This document shows positions 33,060 through 36,519 of a stretch of DNA of 36,519 bases, in pieces; positions within the stretch are counted from its first letter, which is position 1, and each line of letters opens with the position of its first letter. This DNA is from CAZMRF01 sp964568735 (GTDB lineage Bacteria; Acidobacteriota; Polarisedimenticolia; JACPZX01): positions 1 to 36,519 of the forward strand of contig CAZMRF010000052.1 of the NCBI GenBank assembly GCA_964568735.1, in the 5' to 3' direction. The translations under genes and the position numbers were made by a program. The notes under the pieces were generated by a model. It worked only from the letters and a program-made list of their open reading frames with translations, searched no databases and was not told where the DNA came from.

Positions 33060-33291
33060 GAAGATCTCCTCATTCCGAAGGGCCACCTCGCGACGCGCGC
33101 AGGCGATGCGCATGAGGGTGCCTCGGATGACCGGGTGGGGGACGATCGCGAGCATCTTCGCGACCATTGCAGGATCGGGAACACAGGAAGATAGCAGATG
33201 ACGGCCCGGTAGTTGTCTCCACCGCCATGAGCACGAGGATGGCCAGGATGGTCATCGTCATCCCGGTGCTTCAGGAAGCTTCCGGATCGGC

Positions 33292-35532
33292 TCAGAAGGC
33301 TCGGCCGATGAAGAGGTAGACTTCGGCAGAACCCCCCTCCGCGTAGCCGTACCCGAGGTAGACGGGCGTGATCTTGTTGTCCACGCCGAAGAAGAACGTC
33401 CCGGATTGGACCAGGTCGCCCCACTCCGCGTCGTCGGCATCGAGCCAGGTGTTTCCCGCCTGCCATGCCAGACCGGCGTAGAGGCTCCCCAGAGGGCCCA
33501 GGCTCCCAACCTTCACATAGTCCGCGAGAGTGAGGAGACCCATGACGTCCCCCCGCAGGCTGCCACGCTTGAAGCCGGAGAGCTTGAGGAATCCGCCGAG
33601 CTGGAACTGATCGTAGACGGGAATGTCGGAGCCAAGGTCCGTTCCGATCTTCACGCCGCCGAGAAACGTGTTCCGCCAGAGGGTGAGGGCCTGCAACGTC
33701 GAGAAGGTGATCTTGTCGTATTCCGCGTCCGCTCCAAGCCCCTCGCGTGACGCGAAGGCCTCGACATGGGTGTAGTTGCCCCTCGTCGGGAAGAAGACGT
33801 TATCCACCTGATCCAGCGTGAACTGGACCCGGAAACCGGCCACGCTGGCGTCGATCTCATCGAGGGTCGATGTCGTGGCTGTCGAGTAGCGGCGCCGGCC
33901 TTCGACGACGCCGGCGCGGAGCTCGCCATAGTTGCGGAGCTGCATGCCAAGATCGAAGGAGCCCTCGAGCCGGCGCTCCTTGACCTCCTCGAAGTCGCCG
34001 CCGGGAACCACGACCTCGTCCTTGCTCTTCTCGAGCTGCGCGCCCACGGCGGCGAACCAGAGGCCGGAGGCGGAGAGCGGCTGGTAGATCTCCGAGAAGA
34101 GGCCGGACGGAGTTCCCGCGGAGATGATCGTCTTCAGCTCGGCGCCGAGGCGATTGATATGAGGGCGGCGATAGTAGGCCGTGAGGTTGAAATCCGCTCC
34201 GCCGTCAAACGTGGTCTCGACGCCGATGCCGGCGCGCAGGTACCCGGGACCCCAGGATCTCCCGCGCGCCTCGACGACGAGGCGATTCTCGTCTGCCACC
34301 CGCTCGACGCGGAATCCGACCCTCTCGAACTCCCCCATCATGTTGACTCGATCCAGATCCTCCCGGAGCGTCTTGAAGTCCAGAGGCTCTCCAGCCCTGG
34401 TCCTCATACGGCGGGTAATGAGGCTGGGGTCGAGGTTCGAAACCCCACGAACTTCGATCTCGTCGATGGTGACGCTCGGAAGGGTGCTGGCCGTCGCCCG
34501 ACGCTGCCTGCCGAGGAATGCCGCGAACTCCTCTTCCGATACGGCAAAGGAGCGCAGCGCATCAGCGTGCCGCCGTGCTGCCTCCTCACCCGCCGCGATC
34601 GCTTCGGCTATCTTCGTGAAGCTTCCTGCCGTGATCCCCTCGAGGTCGGGCGTGATGAGGAGGTCCCGGGAGGTGAGGGACTCGCGCTGCGCGATCACGA
34701 ACCTCTCGGTGGCGACGGCGAGGGTCTGGCTCATCACACCGGCAGCCGAGAGGCCTTTGACGGCTCCCTTGGGCGGCGTCCCGACGTCGATGGCGAGGAT
34801 GCGCTCGGCGCCCATTCCCCTCGCGACATCCACGGGAAGGTTGTCCGCGATCCCACCGTCCACGAGGGTCCTTCCTTCGATGACGATCGGCGTGAAGACG
34901 GCGGGGATCGACATGCTCGCTCTCATCGCGTCGGCCAGGTTCCCATGGTCGAGGATGACGGCCTCTCCCGTCGCGAGATCCGCCGCGACGGCCCGGAATG
35001 GGACCCGCAGGTCGTCGAAGCTTTCGACACCGGCCACCTCCAGCGTCATCGCCTGGAAGACCGACTCGATGCGAGACGCCGTCACGATGCCGCCCTTCGA
35101 CGAAAACCCGTTCCGCCCGACACCCATCTCAATGGGGAACAGCGCGCGGCGATCGTCCTCCTTGAATCGGTAGGATATGAGTCGCCGGTCGGGCCGATCC
35201 CTGAAGAGGCTCTCCCAGTCGATCCGGCCGAGGACCTCCTCCATTTCTCGAGGAGAGTAGCCGACGGCGTAGAGCGCACCCACGATGGAGCCCATGCTTG
35301 TCCCTGCGATGACATCCACGGGAATTCGCAGCTCTTCGAGAACCTTGAGCGCTCCGATGTGCGCCAAGCCGCGCGCGCCTCCGCCCGCGAGGACCAGGCC
35401 CACCCGCGGACGGGCGGCGTCTGCCGGCCCGGGGTGCTCGTCGGCCGCGAGGAAGCCGGCGGGCATGGGAAGCCACAGGGCGGCCACGAGGGCCGCCTTC
35501 GCGGTGGACTTCCCGAGTCGGACGACCGCCAT
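33292..35532 (-). CDS. Patatin-like phospholipase with POTRA and beta-barrel (type Vd autotransporter, PlpD-like)
   Basis: 746 residues. Signal peptide (1-30). Patatin domain at about 42-330: oxyanion loop GGGARG (50-55), nucleophile Ser79 in GTSMG, catalytic Asp225 in VDGGIADNLP. A POTRA-like domain (about 365-450: VTIDEIEVRGVSNLDPSLITRRMRTRAGEPLDFKTLREDL) leads to a 16-strand type surface-antigen barrel (about 455-746) ending in VYLFIGRAF. In PlpD the barrel carries the lipase to the cell surface or releases it. Catalytic residues are intact, so a phospholipase A activity on lipids is expected. ATG 35532 gives a good signal peptide; the frame runs on upstream over the divergent gene and is a shadow. 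Confidence 0.93.
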   Translation of the reverse strand: MAVVRLGKSTAKAALVAALWLPMPAGFLAADEHPGPADAARPRVGLVLAGGGARGLAHIGALKVLEELRIPVDVIAGTSMGSIVGALYAVGYSPREMEEVLGRIDWESLFRDRPDRRLISYRFKEDDRRALFPIEMGVGRNGFSSKGGIVTASRIESVFQAMTLEVAGVESFDDLRVPFRAVAADLATGEAVILDHGNLADAMRASMSIPAVFTPIVIEGRTLVDGGIADNLPVDVARGMGAERILAIDVGTPPKGAVKGLSAAGVMSQTLAVATERFVIAQRESLTSRDLLITPDLEGITAGSFTKIAEAIAAGEEAARRHADALRSFAVSEEEFAAFLGRQRRATASTLPSVTIDEIEVRGVSNLDPSLITRRMRTRAGEPLDFKTLREDLDRVNMMGEFERVGFRVERVADENRLVVEARGRSWGPGYLRAGIGVETTFDGGADFNLTAYYRRPHINRLGAELKTIISAGTPSGLFSEIYQPLSASGLWFAAVGAQLEKSKDEVVVPGGDFEEVKERRLEGSFDLGMQLRNYGELRAGVVEGRRRYSTATTSTLDEIDASVAGFRVQFTLDQVDNVFFPTRGNYTHVEAFASREGLGADAEYDKITFSTLQALTLWRNTFLGGVKIGTDLGSDIPVYDQFQLGGFLKLSGFKRGSLRGDVMGLLTLADYVKVGSLGPLGSLYAGLAWQAGNTWLDADDAEWGDLVQSGTFFFGVDNKITPVYLGYGYAEGGSAEVYLFIGRAF

Positions 35533-35638
35533 GGATCGGCCGGTCCCAGTCCTTCTCCAAGATGCGTTCACGGCGCGGGATGCTACCACGGCAGAATCGA
35601 GAAAGTCATCGCATCTCTCATCGCCGAGCGGGCGTCCA

Positions 35639-35667
35639 CTGAAAACCATACTGGCTTGGACTATTCT
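35639..35667 (+). promoter_or_regulatory. Probable promoter of the DUF481 gene, nearly leaderless
   Basis: CTGAAA (35639-35644), 17 bases, TATTCT (35662-35667). Predicted +1 near 35674, three bases before ATG 35677, and there is no Shine-Dalgarno sequence. It lies in the 144-base divergent gap with the patatin gene. Confidence 0.45.
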
Positions 35668-35676
35668 GGCGCCCTC

Positions 35677-36519
35677 ATGTACAGGTTGCGATGGCGCACG
35701 GTGCCGCCCGTGGCTCACTCCGATACGCGACTCTCCCGCCCCGGCTTCCTTTTCCTCCTTCTGGCGCTTCTCGTATCCTCCCAGCCGGCAGTCGCTTCCG
35801 GCACCGACGTCGTGCTCCTGAAGGGAGGCGACCGCCTGACGGGGGAGATCAAGCAGCTCGAGCGCGGCAAGCTCACCTTCAAGACCGATCACCTGGGCAC
35901 GGTCTACATCGAGTGGGACGAAATCCTGCGCCTCGAGAGCACGGGTTCCTACACTATTGAGATGCAGGACGGCACGGAGCACTTCGGCTCCATCGACGCG
36001 AGCCCGCAGGAGGGCACGGTCCGGATCTTCACGCAGGCGGGGACCGTGGACGTGCCGATCCTGAGCATCATCCGGCTGGCGCCGGTCAAGGAGAGCTTCT
36101 GGGCGAAGCTGGACGGCTCCTTCGACCTCGGGTACAGCTACACCAGTGCGAGCGAGGTGAGCCAGCTCAGCACGAGCCTGGACGTCCGTCGCCGCACGAT
36201 CTCGCGCGAGAGCAAGCTCGCAGCCAGCGCCGTCATCACCGAGAGCCCAAACACCGAGTCCACCGAACGGGAGAACGCGAGCTTCAGCTACATGTGGTTC
36301 CTGAAGCGGCGCTGGTTCACGGAGGGTCTCGGGCAGCTCCAGCGCAACGAGGAGCTGGGGCTGGAGCTCAGGACGCTCGTGGCTGCTGCGGCGGGCCGGC
36401 ACATCGTCCAGAACAACCGCACGAGGTTCAGCCTCGCGGGGGGGCTCGACCTCAACGAGGATGTCGTGACAGGAGCCGGATCGAAGGGCGCGCAGTTCGA
36501 GCTGGTCCTCATCTCAACC
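35677..36519 (+). CDS. DUF481 family outer-membrane protein, N-terminal part (cut by window end)
   Basis: The frame stays open from ATG 35677 to the window end (281 codons). Signal peptide at about residues 20-40, ending AVA-SG. A small beta domain follows (about 44-130), made of two similar units (VVLLKGGDRLTGEIKQLERGKLTFKTDHLGTVYIEWDEI and IEMQDGTEHFGSIDASPQEGTVRIFTQAGTVDVPILSI). The DUF481 barrel then starts: FWAKLDGSFDLGYSYTSASEVSQLSTSLD. DUF481 proteins (YdiY-like, 'salt-induced outer membrane protein') are beta-barrels of unclear role. Diverges from the patatin gene. Confidence 0.85.
   Translation, partial: MYRLRWRTVPPVAHSDTRLSRPGFLFLLLALLVSSQPAVASGTDVVLLKGGDRLTGEIKQLERGKLTFKTDHLGTVYIEWDEILRLESTGSYTIEMQDGTEHFGSIDASPQEGTVRIFTQAGTVDVPILSIIRLAPVKESFWAKLDGSFDLGYSYTSASEVSQLSTSLDVRRRTISRESKLAASAVITESPNTESTERENASFSYMWFLKRRWFTEGLGQLQRNEELGLELRTLVAAAAGRHIVQNNRTRFSLAGGLDLNEDVVTGAGSKGAQFELVLIST

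Noticed and set aside
33292..36402. 1036-residue reading of the patatin gene
   Set aside because: The extra N-terminal 290 residues overlie the DUF481 gene antisense and precede a proper signal peptide at 35532.

Overview
The window is GC-rich bacterial DNA. Genes are tightly packed, most codons end in G or C, and GTG and TTG starts are common. The cell is clearly a diderm (Gram-negative envelope): it encodes an RND pump with its adaptor, a DcaP-type porin, three further outer-membrane beta-barrels and a type Vd patatin autotransporter. The mix (CarD regulator, RqcH-type NFACT protein, octaheme TPR cytochrome, DUF3604 hydrolase) suits Acidobacteriota or a related deep-branching diderm phylum. 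No rRNA or marker phylogeny is available here, so that placement is inference. I see no tRNA, rRNA, CRISPR array or insertion sequence.

Layout. 1-6.8 kb (mostly minus strand) is housekeeping: Lon protease (cut by the window edge) behind an Hsp20 chaperone, NrdR overlapping a YbhN-type membrane protein, deoxyribose-phosphate aldolase, an NFACT/RqcH ribosome-quality-control protein, and CarD. Between NFACT and CarD lies a gene-free stretch with a sigma70-type promoter, a rod-shaped inverted structure and an intrinsic terminator, which together make a convincing unannotated small RNA. 7-11.4 kb holds a haem-oxygenase-fold metal oxidase, a secreted subtilisin, a hypothetical protein, a DUF167 protein and a small coiled-coil protein. 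11.4-16.2 kb is a plus-strand transport operon: DppC-like permease, oligopeptide-binding lipoprotein, DppB-like permease and an APC amino-acid permease, with no ATPase gene. 16.5-20.9 kb is an RND efflux pair.

21-31 kb is accessory in character. Two nucleotidyltransferase/small-protein pairs and one MazF/ribbon-helix-helix pair surround a minus-strand run: zinc-ribbon protein, beta-barrel, DcaP-like porin, a 40-residue small ORF, DUF3604 hydrolase, octaheme cytochrome lipoprotein. Overlaps and short gaps suggest the porin-to-cytochrome part is one operon that links outer-membrane entry, periplasmic hydrolysis and electron transfer. Both nucleotidyltransferase modules appear to be transcribed as leaderless mRNAs.

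31-36.5 kb encodes an unrecognised polytopic membrane protein, a MetA-pathway-type outer-membrane protein, a patatin/POTRA/beta-barrel protein and, diverging from it, a DUF481 outer-membrane protein cut by the window end.
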